A stretch of DNA of 64,000 nucleotides from Diphasiastrum complanatum. Its lineage: Eukaryota > Streptophyta > Lycopodiopsida > Lycopodiales > Lycopodiaceae. Below, in pieces: positions 11,212 to 21,993 of the stretch. Under the pieces are notes generated by a model that was given only the letters and a program-made list of their open reading frames with translations, searched no databases and was not told the origin of the DNA. The stretch spans positions 755,942 to 819,941 of the forward strand of contig CM055107.1 in the NCBI GenBank assembly GCA_029204225.1. The letters are read 5' to 3'. The position numbers and the translations under genes are program-made. Position 1 is the first letter of the stretch; each line of letters starts with the position of its first letter.

Positions 11212-12132
11212 ATGGCACCTAAGAAAAAGGGGGGTGTTCTTACACCCCCCTCCCTGTTGGACACCCCCCCATCACCGGTAGTGATGGAGGAGCCGTCTTC
11301 GGTGATAGAAACTAGTGACATTCCTGTCAACATGGCTGCCATTGACTACACTCCTTCCAAACCTACCGAAAGTCTTTTTGCTTATGATCTTAGTTTTATC
11401 CGACAAGAAATTCTTGGACTTAAGAAACAACTACACCTCTTTGAAGCTGAAAATAGCAAGTTAGCTAAGGATCTTTTTGGTGTCACGGAACGTGTGGAGC
11501 AGCTTGAGCAAGAAAATATATATCTTAAGCAACGAATTGCAGAAAAAAGTGCCTTGGAGGAGACTTCCAACAAGATCAATAGCTTGGAGAAACAAGTCGA
11601 GGAGACGAAAACGTGGGCAGCACTCTTCAAACCGGATGATATGGGCAGCAAACTCTCATCACTTGCAAAACAGGTTGAAGAAACGACATCGATCCTTAAG
11701 CAAGGTAATCACTCTCAGATTTCATCTTTTCCGAAGGAAAACGATTTGGAGACAGTTTTGGGTGAACAAGCCAGAAGGGCCAAAAAAGCCTTTAACATTA
11801 GAGTAAGAGGCATTGCCAATGGTGGAAAACCGTTGGAAGAAGCTACGGATTTGCTCATTTCCAAGTTATCTCATGTGGCTGATGGTTTTGATACTGCTTG
11901 GCGTAGTAAATTTGATGACAATGTTTTGTTTATCAAGTTCCGCTCGCTTTCACAACGCAATGCTGCCCTTCGGCTTAGGGCAAAGCTTAAAGGTACTTTC
12001 ATTTATATGGATGATGACTTAACAAATACTCAATGGTTGGCAAGAAAAAAGATTATCCTTGAAGCGAAAGAGAAAGGGCAAAGGGTTGTTTTTATTGACG
12101 GGAAACCGAGATTTTTCGACCTTCCACAATAG
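11212..12132 (+). CDS. LINE ORF1 protein (coiled coil plus RRM-like)
   Basis: 306-residue ORF1 protein of LINE copy 2, an RNA-binding chaperone-type protein by analogy to L1 ORF1p. The ATG at 11212 (MAPKKKGG) is preferred over the in-frame ATG at 11053, because the upstream part is low-complexity 5' UTR sequence rich in Cys/Pro. Order: Lys-rich start, Pro/Ser linker, a long heptad-like coiled coil (about residues 55-165), then the conserved C-terminal block AFNIRVRGI...VLFIKFRS...YMDDDLT...WLARKKII (about 190-290). The same block is readable in the minus-strand derivatives at 36.6-38.3 kb. It ends with TAG at 12130-12132; the next frame continues in phase. Confidence 0.85.
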   Translation: MAPKKKGGVLTPPSLLDTPPSPVVMEEPSSVIETSDIPVNMAAIDYTPSKPTESLFAYDLSFIRQEILGLKKQLHLFEAENSKLAKDLFGVTERVEQLEQENIYLKQRIAEKSALEETSNKINSLEKQVEETKTWAALFKPDDMGSKLSSLAKQVEETTSILKQGNHSQISSFPKENDLETVLGEQARRAKKAFNIRVRGIANGGKPLEEATDLLISKLSHVADGFDTAWRSKFDDNVLFIKFRSLSQRNAALRLRAKLKGTFIYMDDDLTNTQWLARKKIILEAKEKGQRVVFIDGKPRFFDLPQ

Positions 12133-13335
12133 GAACTAGGGGCCCCCGGATATAGAAGCTACCCGAGATCCCCTACCAATTTGAGACTTGGCTTCTGGAA
12201 TTGTAATGGTTTTTTATCTTCGTCATCAGCCGGAGACTTTGCTGATTTTATTAGAAAATGCGACATTTTGTTGTTGGCTGAAACTCATGAGTCCTTATAT
12301 CATCCTCTTCCAAATATACAGGAGTACTCTTGGCATTCTGCTTTTCGTCCATTTGTTAGGGGAAAAACTTGTCGAGGATCTGGAGGAGTAGCTTGTTTAT
12401 ACAGAGACACCACAGTTCAGATGGTTAAACAAGATCCATACGCTCGCTATATTTGGTTACACATTATTGGCTCACTATTGGGATTACCTCAGGACATCTA
12501 TATAGCTGTATGCTATTTTGCTCCACAGACCTCAGTGTTTGCTGAGTTTGGCGGGGACCCTTTTCAGGCGCTCTCAGATGATATTGCTATCTTTTCTCAG
12601 CAGGGTGCCATTTTACTAGCAGGTGATTTCAACGCCCGCACAAGCTCTAGACAAACCGAATTTCATGCAGCTACGGATCTTCTCAGGCTTTACCCTTTGG
12701 ATATGGGGCTAGACCGGGTATCACAGGATGCAGACACTCCAGCTACATCTTTCGGGGAGCAGTTGATCACTCTAGCAAAGACACACGCTCTTGCCATTTT
12801 GAATGGCCTCACACAGTGGCCTTCCTCATCAGCATATACATGCTATCCTCATGGTGGAGGACATAGTGTGGTCGACTACTTCATTGGATCACCTGCTTTG
12901 ATCTCTCACATTTCTGATTTCTCCATTACACCCCCTACCATTTCCGATCACTCACTCTTACACATCTCACTTGGTCACATAACCTCTTCTTTGCAAGTTT
13001 CTTGCTCTCTTCCCACTCATAAACGTATTCCTTTCACCCAATCTGGATTCACTAATTACACCACAATCTTATCCCAACTACTCGCTAACTTCCCGTTCAT
13101 GGCACCAATTGACCAGCAAGCCACTTTTCTCTCTACATCCCTCTTAGCTGCTGCTTCCTCATCCTTCCCCACCAAAACGACATCATCTCACAGAAGTGTT
13201 CACAACAGATGGTATGATGCAGAATGCCGCTCTCTTCACAATCATGTGACATATGCCAGGTCACACTCCCCTGCCACACTCAAACAATGCCAGAAAGAAT
13301 ATCATAGAACCACCAGAACAAAGAAGATCAAGTAA
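12133..13335 (+). CDS. LINE ORF2, endonuclease part
   Basis: APE-type endonuclease, in the same frame as ORF1 directly after its TAG and without an ATG near its start (first Met at about residue 80 of the domain). Motifs: LRLGFWNCNGF (N-terminal Asn), LLLAETHE (catalytic Glu), VCYFAP, LLAGDFNART (GDFN), VVDYFIG and TISDHSLL (SDH). All the expected active-site residues are visible. The domain is followed by a linker ending TTRTKKIK and TAA at 13333-13335, where the frame changes to that of the RT. Translation by stop-codon readthrough or reinitiation is inferred from the missing ATG. Confidence 0.82.
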   Translation, partial: ELGAPGYRSYPRSPTNLRLGFWNCNGFLSSSSAGDFADFIRKCDILLLAETHESLYHPLPNIQEYSWHSAFRPFVRGKTCRGSGGVACLYRDTTVQMVKQDPYARYIWLHIIGSLLGLPQDIYIAVCYFAPQTSVFAEFGGDPFQALSDDIAIFSQQGAILLAGDFNARTSSRQTEFHAATDLLRLYPLDMGLDRVSQDADTPATSFGEQLITLAKTHALAILNGLTQWPSSSAYTCYPHGGGHSVVDYFIGSPALISHISDFSITPPTISDHSLLHISLGHITSSLQVSCSLPTHKRIPFTQSGFTNYTTILSQLLANFPFMAPIDQQATFLSTSLLAAASSSFPTKTTSSHRSVHNRWYDAECRSLHNHVTYARSHSPATLKQCQKEYHRTTRTKKIK

Positions 13336-13340
13336 AAAAA

Positions 13341-15115
13341 ATGATCAATTCTTTAGATTCACCCTCCTCCTCTTTTTTCTGGAAACATTTCACCAGACAC
13401 TCTTCAACATTGGCCCCCATAGCCATCGAATCCTGGATCGAGTATGCCACGGAGTTATATACCACGGACTCTCCTCCTACCTCACTCTCACCGAGACCTG
13501 ACCACTGCTCACTTTTCACCCCTGACATGGTTGAAAACGCCATTAAACATGCCAAACTAAATAAAGCCACTGACTATGACTCCTTAAGTGTAGACTTCCT
13601 AAAGCCCATAGCACATCTCATCTCCCCTTACATTGCTCATGTTTTTAACACAGCTGTTACTTCTGGTTTTCCTACGGCTTGGTGTACTAATATCCTTCAC
13701 CCCATCCTCAAGGCAGGTGATCCCATGAATGTAGGAAACTACCGCACCATTATGATTGGCCACACTCTGGCTAAGATATATGGCTCTATACTACAGACAG
13801 TTACTGGATCTTTTGCTGAAACTGAGGGTTTACACGCTATGGGTCAAGCTGGTTTCAGACCGGGATATTCTACTTCAGACCAGATCTTCATTTTGAGATG
13901 CATTATTGAGGAGGCTCGACATCGGAAACAGAGAATTTACTGTTGCTTTGTGGATTTTCGCAAAGCTTTTGACTCTGTTCCACGACATCTTCTTTTCCAG
14001 AGACTGTCTTCACTTGGCTTTTCAGAGGATACTATTGCTGCGATCATTACTTTATATGAGCGAGTCTTGGCACGTTTCAGAGATGGTAGTGGCTGGTCCT
14101 CACAGATACATTCTACCATTGGTGTGAAGCAGGGTTGCCCCTTATCACCCACTCTTTTTGCACTATATATAGATGACCTCGAGCGGATTATTCGCGAGGA
14201 AGGTGGAGAGGGCTGTCCCCTAGCAGACATTATTATCCCCATTCTCTTGTACGCTGATGATGTGGTTCTCCTCTCATCCTCTGCAGCTGGTTTACAGAGT
14301 CACCTTTCTGCTTTACATCACTTTTGCCAGCGTTGGGGATTGACGGTTAACCTTAAGAAGACTAAGATTATGGTGTTTAACACCAACAGACAGCATATGA
14401 GAGATGTGATTTTCTATCATGACGGGCTACCGATTGAGATCGTGACCTCCTACACCTATCTGGGAGTTCTTTTCTCTGGTCCGCTACTCACTTTTCGACC
14501 AGCAGCCACCGCCAGGCTCCGCAAGGGGCATACCGCTCTTGTGCATATGGAGAGATTTTGCTCTACTTATTATGTGCAGGATCCTGCTACCAGATGCCTA
14601 CTATTTTCTGCTACTGTCTCCCCAGTTGTGCTATATTCGGCTGAGACTTGGTGCCCTGATTTATCACGCGATACATGGAGAGATCTTACTCGTATCCAGA
14701 TTCTCATGCTCAGTAGGATAATCCGGGCTAAGCCCTCAGTACCACATGATATCATACTAGCCGAGTTTGCTTCTCCTCCATTAGTTGTTGGTGCTATGTT
14801 TCAGATCATCACCTTTCTTCACAGGGTATCAGATCTAGATACCTCCAGATACATTGTTGCTGCTCTAACTTCATCTTGTACCATTGCGGATCAGGGAGCC
14901 AAGCACTCTTGGTATCGCAGTGTCTCAGCCCTTCTTCAGACTTGGGGTTTATCCGCACTTGATCTTCCGAATGGAACCCATGCTTATATCAGACAGCAGA
15001 TCTACCGGAGCTACATACGCACTATATGGTCACATCCTGATCCAGATAGGGTCAAGCTACATTATTATGGCACACATCTTTTACGGCTGGACGTTTCGGG
15101 CTTGCCTATTCTTCC
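13341..15115 (+). CDS. LINE ORF2, reverse transcriptase part
   Basis: Reverse transcriptase with intact motifs: ILKAGDPMNVGNYRTIMI, GFRPGYSTSDQIFILR, CCFVDFRKAFDSVP, GVKQGCPLSPTLFALYIDD, LLYADDVVLLSS (catalytic Asp pair, about 14245-14280), WGLTVNLKKTKIMVF and YLGVLFSGP. It is open throughout, unlike copy 1. It is offset by one frame from the endonuclease at an A8 run (13336-13343). The ORF formally runs to 15362, but residues after about 15115 are CT-repeat translation. The C-terminal zinc finger of the family is missing. Confidence 0.9.
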
Positions 15116-15255
15116 AGTTTCCTCCGTCCTCCCTCGCTCTCTCCCGTCGCTCCCCCCCTCGCTCTCCTCCGTCCCCTGCTCCCTGCTCGCTCCTGCCCTC
15201 GCTCTCCTCCATCCCCTGCTCCCTGCTCGCTCCTGCCCTGCTCTCTCTGCCCCTC

Positions 15256-15316
<61 letters not shown>
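15116..15316 (+). repeat. CT-rich sequence and (TC)n replacing the LINE 2 3' end
   Basis: Imperfect CT-rich DNA with a roughly 45-bp duplicated block (CCTGCTCCCTGCTCGCTCC occurs twice, about 15174 and 15216), then pure TC at 15257-15316. The normal LINE 3' motif (GTCTTATA...GACATTAAT) is absent here. Confidence 0.85.
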
Positions 15317-15319
<3 letters not shown>

Positions 15320-16490
15320 TGTTCCTGGCCTACATTTTTTTTTTGTTTTATTTTTCAGTTAACCGGAAAATTTTGTAACTCCGCATGAATTTTCCTTGCA
15401 AAATTAGCTTCCCAACAATCTACTGTATGCTTCGAATCAGCATGTTTGTGCGCACGTATGATTTTTTGATACATTTTAAGCCTATATGATACCTTGATCA
15501 TTTAAGGTAACTAACTAACTAACTAAGCTATCAAAAAAATAGATCTAGATAACCATTCATATATGTATATATAGCATTCTGGACCTTTTAACCTACACAG
15601 TGATAAGTGATGGAGTTGAAGATCAATGATTATAAGCTAGTTACATTGGTGATGGATTTATTTAGCATGTAGATGGCCAAAGATGACAAAGAAATGGGAA
15701 GCAATAACTCCTAGAAGCCAGTTATGATCATAGGTAATTTCCAAAATCATGACATGGATAGATGAGCTAACTCTTTTCTCCAGAACTTGGATCCAACAAG
15801 TGGTTGAAAGTCAGCCATACATAGCTTGTAAACAATCCTTGACTTGAGCTCCCAAAATCGTTTTTTAAAGGCCTATAGACTCGTGCTATCAAGGACCAAT
15901 TTACCACTGTAAATAAATTAGGAACATGTATTGATAGTTCAAAGGCCTAAGGTGGCCCTTACAGCTATGTTTCAGACCAACAGATCACACTTCAACAGGC
16001 TGAGTTATTGCCCTTAAAGAGAAACTGGCATATCTCTATAAGAGAAACTGGCATATCTCTATCACACTAGTTTGTGTGATAGTTGAAGGAGAAGTCAGCT
16101 AGTGTGATAGTTGAAGGAGAAGTCCCTTTCTTTGAGTTGACTCTAATGGCTGGTAGGTTAGATAGATGTGATTGTATGATGGAATACACGCAAGCATGAC
16201 TCTTGCAATTGATGTAATCTATTGTACATTAAGTGGATAAGCTGTCAATCAGCAGCCCATTAATGGTTGGTACCTTGGCTCAAAAACTAAAGATTATCAA
16301 TATTGCTCACCAAAAAGAGGAGACATTACAATAATCTTGCTATTGCACATCAAAAGTGATGCTCAATTTACTTGGGCCATCTACTTAAAATGTTTCTAGA
16401 AACACGTTTCTGGATCCAGAATCGCTGAAAAAAAAACATATTTTGAAAAATTTGAACCCCTCCAATGTGAGAATCCTACTGTAACACGAC
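15317..16490. other. No gene; short local duplications
   Basis: No coding region recognised. AACT tetranucleotide repeat at about 15508-15527. At 16019-16064 a 24-bp unit (AGAGAAACTGGCATATCTCT core) is duplicated in tandem. At 16076-16125 a TGTGATAGTTGAAGGAGAAG unit occurs twice. These look like replication-slippage duplications. Confidence 0.6.
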
Positions 16491-16494
16491 AAGC

Positions 16495-17090
16495 CATTCT
16501 GAATTTTTATCCTTGACAGAATCGAACAGGGATTGATGCACCTAAACTGGACAACATAGTACCCGAAACATTCAGCAACCTACATAAATGTACTACCCTT
16601 AGTTAATGTTTTAATTTGATACCCATATTGCCTACAAACATAATAAATAAATAAATAAAAACATTTCTGAGAAACGCTGCCCTAAATCAGAAATGCATTT
16701 CTAAAAATGCTCAGCAACTATGATTCAGAGTTTGGCTCAAATTATGCAACAATTGTGTCAGGCCATGGGTAGTGTTGTGTATACTTGTATTTATTCTAAA
16801 TTGATATTAATAAATCTAACTGCTTGTTGTAGCTTCATGTGTTTGGAGCATAGATGCACTGCGTTTCTGAAACGTGTTTCAGAAACGCGGTCAGAAATGC
16901 GTTTCTGAAAATTTCAAAAAATTCCAGAAACGTTTTTTTTTAATTTTTTCTTTTGGGCAATATGGGTATCAGATGAAAACTCTATTTAAGAGCATTATTA
17001 CTATGTAGTTTGCCAACTGTTTCGGGTGCAGGATGGTCCAGTTCAGGTGCATTAATCCATGTTGGGTTCTGTCAAGGATAAAAATTCAAA
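16495..17090. repeat. Foldback inverted repeat (arms ~200-230 bp)
   Basis: The left arm 16495-16700 and the right arm 16860-17090 are diverged reverse complements. Shared words include GAATTTTTATCCTTGACAGA (16501; complement at 17068-17087), GATACCCATATTGCC (16619; complement near 16958-16972) and ATGCACCT...AACTGGAC. Next to the spacer both arms carry GAAACG/CGTTTC-rich sequence. The ~160-bp spacer has no coding potential. This is the structure of a foldback or MITE-like DNA element, or two copies of one family inserted head to head. Confidence 0.75.
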
Positions 17091-17600
17091 ACTAACCTCT
17101 AGCCTGTTCATAGAGTGAGAAAACAAAGTTACTATTTTTTGTCCATTATATTCACTATATAAAGGCCCATTCCAATTCCACAGAATATCTTCCACTACAA
17201 TATTTATGAACAAGATCAAAGACAAAGCATCACATAATAACAAAGTAGACAACATCTTGATAATCATATATATATTTCCCCAATAAGAATATACAATCAA
17301 TAAGTTTTATGGTGCATGTCCAACATAAGAATATTGCCAAGCATCTCGTACAAAGATGCCCAAGACATCCAATTGTAGAACTTGTAGAAATCTTACTTGT
17401 AATATTTATTCTAAAGGCCCTTAAATAGAACTTCCAAGATGCTACTATATAAGAACAACATCACTCTAGCACATCCAACAAGGCAATCTGAGAGTCTCTA
17501 GAAGGTAGTAAAAAAGCATACAACTTCATATGACATATGGGACCATGCACCCTAATGTAATAATGGTGTCCATAACACTCTCCTACTAACACAATCATTT
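17091..17600. other. No gene seen
   Basis: A/T-rich sequence without recognisable coding or repeat structure. Confidence 0.5.
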
Positions 17601-17607
17601 TGCTCTA

Positions 17608-17904
17608 CGTTGGAAGTATGTAGATTGATGTATGGATTTCTAACATGGTATCAGAGCCAAGTTAGACCTAACAGTTCATGGTGTCAAAGCCATGGTTAGG
17701 TGGCCCAAGTTGTGGGGCAGATGACAGCTAGGACCCCAACCAAGTGTGACTTGAGGGGGGGTGTTGGAATATCAATCCACACTCTAGAGAGAACTATCAA
17801 ACAGGGCGGATAGCTCAGTGATAGAGCATCCCATCCGGTATGAGGGAGGTCCTGGGTTCGAATCCTAGTCTGTCCATCCATATTATGATGTATGGATTTC
17901 TAAC
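17608..17904 (+). mobile_element. Small LTR-retroelement-like cassette (TRIM-like)
   Basis: Layout: an LTR-like end (GATGTATGGATTTCTAACA, ending 17644), the tRNA-iMet primer site TGGTATCAGAGC at 17645-17656, a ~95-bp non-coding middle, a purine tract (GAGGGGGGG, about 17752-17760) and then TGTTGGAATATCAATCC (17762) opening a 143-bp segment. That segment closes with the same TGATGTATGGATTTCTAACA at 17904. This matches a terminal-repeat retrotransposon in miniature. The two terminal repeats agree only over about 20-36 bp because the 3' one carries extra sequence, including a tRNA-like unit, so the pairing is tentative. Confidence 0.55.
17804..17876 (+). tRNA. tRNA-like sequence inside an LTR-like segment
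   Basis: 73 nt that fold as a tRNA except for the anticodon arm. Acceptor stem GGGCGGA / TCTGTCC (with G-U pairs), D arm GCTC-AGTGATA-GAGC, T arm CTGGG-TTCGAAT-CCTAG. A perfect B box (GGTTCGAATCC, 17855-17865) and an A-box-like TAGCTCAGTGA are present, so an internal Pol III promoter could work. The anticodon region (TCCCATCCGGTATGAGGGA) is one or two bases too long for a normal 5-bp stem and 7-base loop, so I do not assign an amino acid. It is either a tRNA pseudogene or a tRNA-derived module. Confidence 0.6.
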
Positions 17905-18094
17905 AGTATTGGAGAGTTGTGGTTGATTTATGTGCCACCATGTAACCCCGTTGCATTTCTATAATAGTTAACAAAACTAGACCGATGCAACTTGCAAGCT
18001 AGCAATCAAAAGCTCTTCAAGCTATACCTTGAAGCAAGCTAACTCTCCTCCACAAACTTGACAATTGTATTTCTTAATTATTAAAGCAAAGCAA

Positions 18095-20230
18095 TAATTT
18101 CAGTCATTTCCCGTGATAAAGATATCATCAACATAAAGTACGACCAAAGCAATACAATCACCACTAGTAAGCACGTGTAGATTAGGATCAGAATTTGTTC
18201 TTATAAAATTGTTGGAGAGAAAATAGCTATCAACGCATCCATACACACTCATCGTGTTTGCTTTGAACCATAAAGCGTTTTTCTCAGCTTGCACACGTTG
18301 TGCACTTGGCCCTTGATTATGCAGCCTTGTGGTTGGAACATGTATATTTCTTCCTCCAGAACACAATCCAAGGAAGCAGATTTCACATCCATTTGGTGGA
18401 TTTTTCACCCAAAATAGGAAGCTAAAGCAATTACCAAACAAACGTCGAGTAGTCCATTTCACTACAAGAGCAAATAGTTCTTCATAATCAATACCTTTGC
18501 TTTGTTCGTAGCTTTTGACTACCAATCGTGCTTTGTGCTTTGCAATTGATCCATCTGCATGAAATTTTGTCCTGTATACCCATTTGTTGTCAAAGGGTTT
18601 CTTATTTGGAGGAAGATCAACCAACTCCTCTGTATCGTGTCTTTCAATGAAAACGAATTTCTCTCTCAAAGCCCCTTGCCATATCTTCAAATCTTTCGCT
18701 TCCTCATAGGATGATGGTTCTTGACATTAAAAAATGTCACTCATAAGGCATAATTGACCTGGTATCGATCTGGAGCTTTCCTGTCTCTTGTTTATCTTCT
18801 TGCCTCCCCTTCTTTGCTAGATTCATATTGGTTCATCTTAGCATCTTTCATGATAGTTTTGTACCACTTTAGTACCATCTATTGAGGTGAAACACTTCTT
18901 GGCGAGTAAGTGTCCCAAGTTTGTCGTTTCTTCCTTTTGTCACCAACAGGCTTGACTTTCTTGGCTCCAATCTTTGGACACTCGATCATGGATCTCAAGC
19001 TCATCACGATCACCTTGCTCAATCTCATGAGGTATGTTATCTTTATCCTCTTCCAAGATAGTGGCAAGCGTTCCCCCTTCACCATCACCTTCAGAATGAC
19101 TAGATTCATCTATCCTATGCATTTCATGCTAATGTGTATTTTCCGCGTTATAGGATCAAAACACTTGTATGCTTTTGTCTTCTCATCATATCCAGCAAAA
19201 ACACATTTTACAGACTTTGCATCAAGCTTATTTCGTTCTTCTTTTGGCACGTGCACATACGCTTTGCACCCAAAAATGCAAAACTTCTCAATCTTAGGCT
19301 TTATACTTATAAGCGCCTCTTCGGCAGTTACATTGAGTAAATTGTCTCTTTATTCCATGTTCTTTGCAAAAAAATTCAAATTCACCTAATTTGTAATCAC
19401 CCCCTCTATCTGACCTCAGCACCTCGATGTGTGTGTGCATCCATTTGGTCCTCCTTCTAAGGTTTTGAGCCCCTTGAAGGAAGCCAATACATTTGATTTA
19501 CTTTTTCAAGAAGTAGATCCATGTCCTTCTAAAGTAATCATCTATGAATGTCATAAAATAATAGGTTCCACCCACTGACATGGTCTTCATTGGTCACTAT
19601 GACTCAGTTCAAGTACCTTTTTAGCCCTTGCCGCTCCACCCTTCTTGAAATTTTCGTTGTGGTGTTTTCCCATCACGCAACCTTCACAAATTGAATGTTG
19701 CTCATCCTGTAATGCTAGTAATCCACTCACCAATTTCAACTTATCCATCAAGTGCAAGCTACCACAGTTCAAATGGCCCATCCTGTGATGCCAAAGCTCA
19801 GATTGAGATGCTGTTGATGATGCTAAACCGTACTCACTAGGTTTGGCCGCATCCAACTTACAAAGACCACAATTGTTGTCCTGGCATCCCGTCGCAATCA
19901 CCTTGTAATCATGATCCACATCTTTCATCAAGCAACTATATTTGACAAATTCAACCTTCAAATGTTGATTTGCCATAACACAAACAGAAAGTAAACTTTT
20001 CTTTAGCCCGGGCATGTAAAGCACATTAGTAATGTTCTTTACTTTTCCATTTGGAAATTGCACTGGTACATTGCCCACTCCTGGAATCTGGCATTCCTAT
20101 CCATTGGCTTCTATGACCTTTCTCCATTATCAATCAGTGAAAAACTTTCAAACCAATCTCGTTTTCCAGTCATGTGCCGAGTAACACCCGAGTCCATGAA
20201 CCATCCTATGTCGCTTGCCACAATTTCACC
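18095..20230 (-). mobile_element. Ty1/copia pol remnant, minus strand
   Basis: Read on the minus strand from right to left: protease with MDSGVTRHMTG (about 20220-20160); GAG-pre-integrase (20078-19590) with NVLYMPGLKKSLLSV, LWHHRMGHLNCGSL and the ICEGCVMGKHH zinc residues; integrase core and C-terminal part (about 19590-18880) with FGCKAYVHVPKEERNKLDAKS; RT (18690-18100) with NKWVYRTKFHADGSIAKHKARLV and the catalytic YVDDIFITGND. Many stops and frameshifts are present, RNase H is missing, and no flanking LTR is identified. It is dead, and older than the LINEs. Confidence 0.85.
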
Positions 20231-21990
20231 ACCTCACGCCTTTGTTCTTCTTGTAATAGAATCTCATGCAAATGGTCACAGGAAGGCTGATCAATCCCAA
20301 TTTTTACTTTTCGTTGTAAATAAAACCAAACAAAGAGACCACAAGGAGCAAAGTTGAATGGTCCAATGGTCTTGTAATTATAGTAACAAGAGTACCAACA
20401 TATAAATATAACATAGCAACTCAAAGATAAGAGAACCAAACAAAGAGCCCTTTCTCATTGACAACCTTTGAAGCAACATTATATGTGACTTTTGACGAGC
20501 TCATGAGGCACCTACCTATAAAGGGCAGTATTACCTGGATGGTGGGGTGCTGATGCTTCCTTTGACCGCTAGCTTCTAGATCCCTTCCATGGAGGCGACA
20601 AGATAGATACTAGATCCGTAAGAGGAGCCAAGCTAAGTCATTTCCAGCAAGAGGAGCCAAGATAAGTCATTTCCAGCAAGACAGATAGCGTATAGCTCCT
20701 TTGCAATGGGAAGTGAGTTCTCAATACTCTCTTTGAATAAGACATTGCAATGTCTAAACATTGGCCTCTTACATACAATGAGCTGAACCTATCGTATCTC
20801 ATCCACGACCAGTGCCAATAGCCCTAATGGCATCTTAACATCTAATGAACTTACAAAATCTGGGCTACTAGAACTCCCACTATATCAAAGCGCATACTAG
20901 TGCAATGCATCCTTAACAAGCTCATCCTTGGCCTGATGTAAGCGATAAATTTGTTAGCTCCCAAACCCATGGTAAATATGCTCAAAAAAATTCTCACAAT
21001 AGTTTTGCTAGCTTGGGTCACTAGTCCATACATGCCAAATGGAAGGTATTGAACTCACCGTCGTAGTGACAAGTGCTCATTTTTTCTTTATATTTTGTAG
21101 TCACCTTCAGAACCAGAATTTTTATGACATTATGGGAATTCAAACCTTCCACAACAACTATCATGCAAACAGCCAATCAGAGATTGACGCAAGGCACATG
21201 CACATGCCAACAGATGTGCATGTGCCGTGTGGCAGCCAGTCATTAGCTATCCACACCCATATTCCATCAGCAAAAAAACATTTTGTACATGTCATTATGA
21301 TGTGGAAGGCCACATACCTTCCTTCCGCCCTCGTATGGTGGCACCCTCAGGCACTGGTATGGTGGCACCCTCAGGCAGCTGCCTCCTAGGACTGGGGCAG
21401 GACTTCCCACACCCCAAGAGTAGATATACCTTTGGATCAAGTAGAAATTATGTGCTGCTTTGCTTTTTATGAACACAACCTTGATACAACTCCCATTCAA
21501 AAACTTCGATGTGCCAAACACCTAGCCTTTGCTTGCCTAGGAGTTTCAAGATTTGTATGCTGAATTGGTCAGGTCCCAATGACACACAACCAACTTTTCT
21601 AGGAAGGGGGGATTTTGAAGACTCCATAAGCTTGCGTTCAGCCGCTTTGTCAACGGAGAATGAGAACCTATACGGATTCTATTATTACAAAGCTTGCTGA
21701 CAACCTTTGCTTCCTATCTTGCTGAGACAGAATTCATCGGCCAATTTTAAGTATTGTAATTTGTCGATTGGAATCAAAATCCTTGAAAGCCAAAGAACAA
21801 GCACCATAATTAATAGTCTTTTCATGGACTGCATTGCTCAGTTCAATTGCAAGCATCAACGCCATAGTAGAAAAGCACGGTGGTGTGTGAACAAACGGCA
21901 TTCGCTGCCAAAGGGACGTTAAAAGTAATACCTGTTATTGTGTGCACGTTAGCTCTCATCAACATATACACGTAAATATCAAACAAAAAC
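20231..21990. other. No gene recognised
   Basis: Only short ORFs without recognisable domains. A 20-bp unit (GGTATGGTGGCACCCTCAGG core) is duplicated at about 21335-21376. The copia gag expected to the right of the protease is not readable. Confidence 0.5.
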
Positions 21991-21993
21991 ATG

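Noticed and set aside
17804-17876. Functional tRNA gene with a definite anticodon (Thr, Pro or Arg)
   Set aside because: The anticodon arm is one or two bases too long and lacks a clear U33, so no identity can be read safely.
18910-19389. 159-residue plus-strand ORF
   Set aside because: Shadow of the minus-strand copia integrase, which carries recognisable motifs on the other strand.
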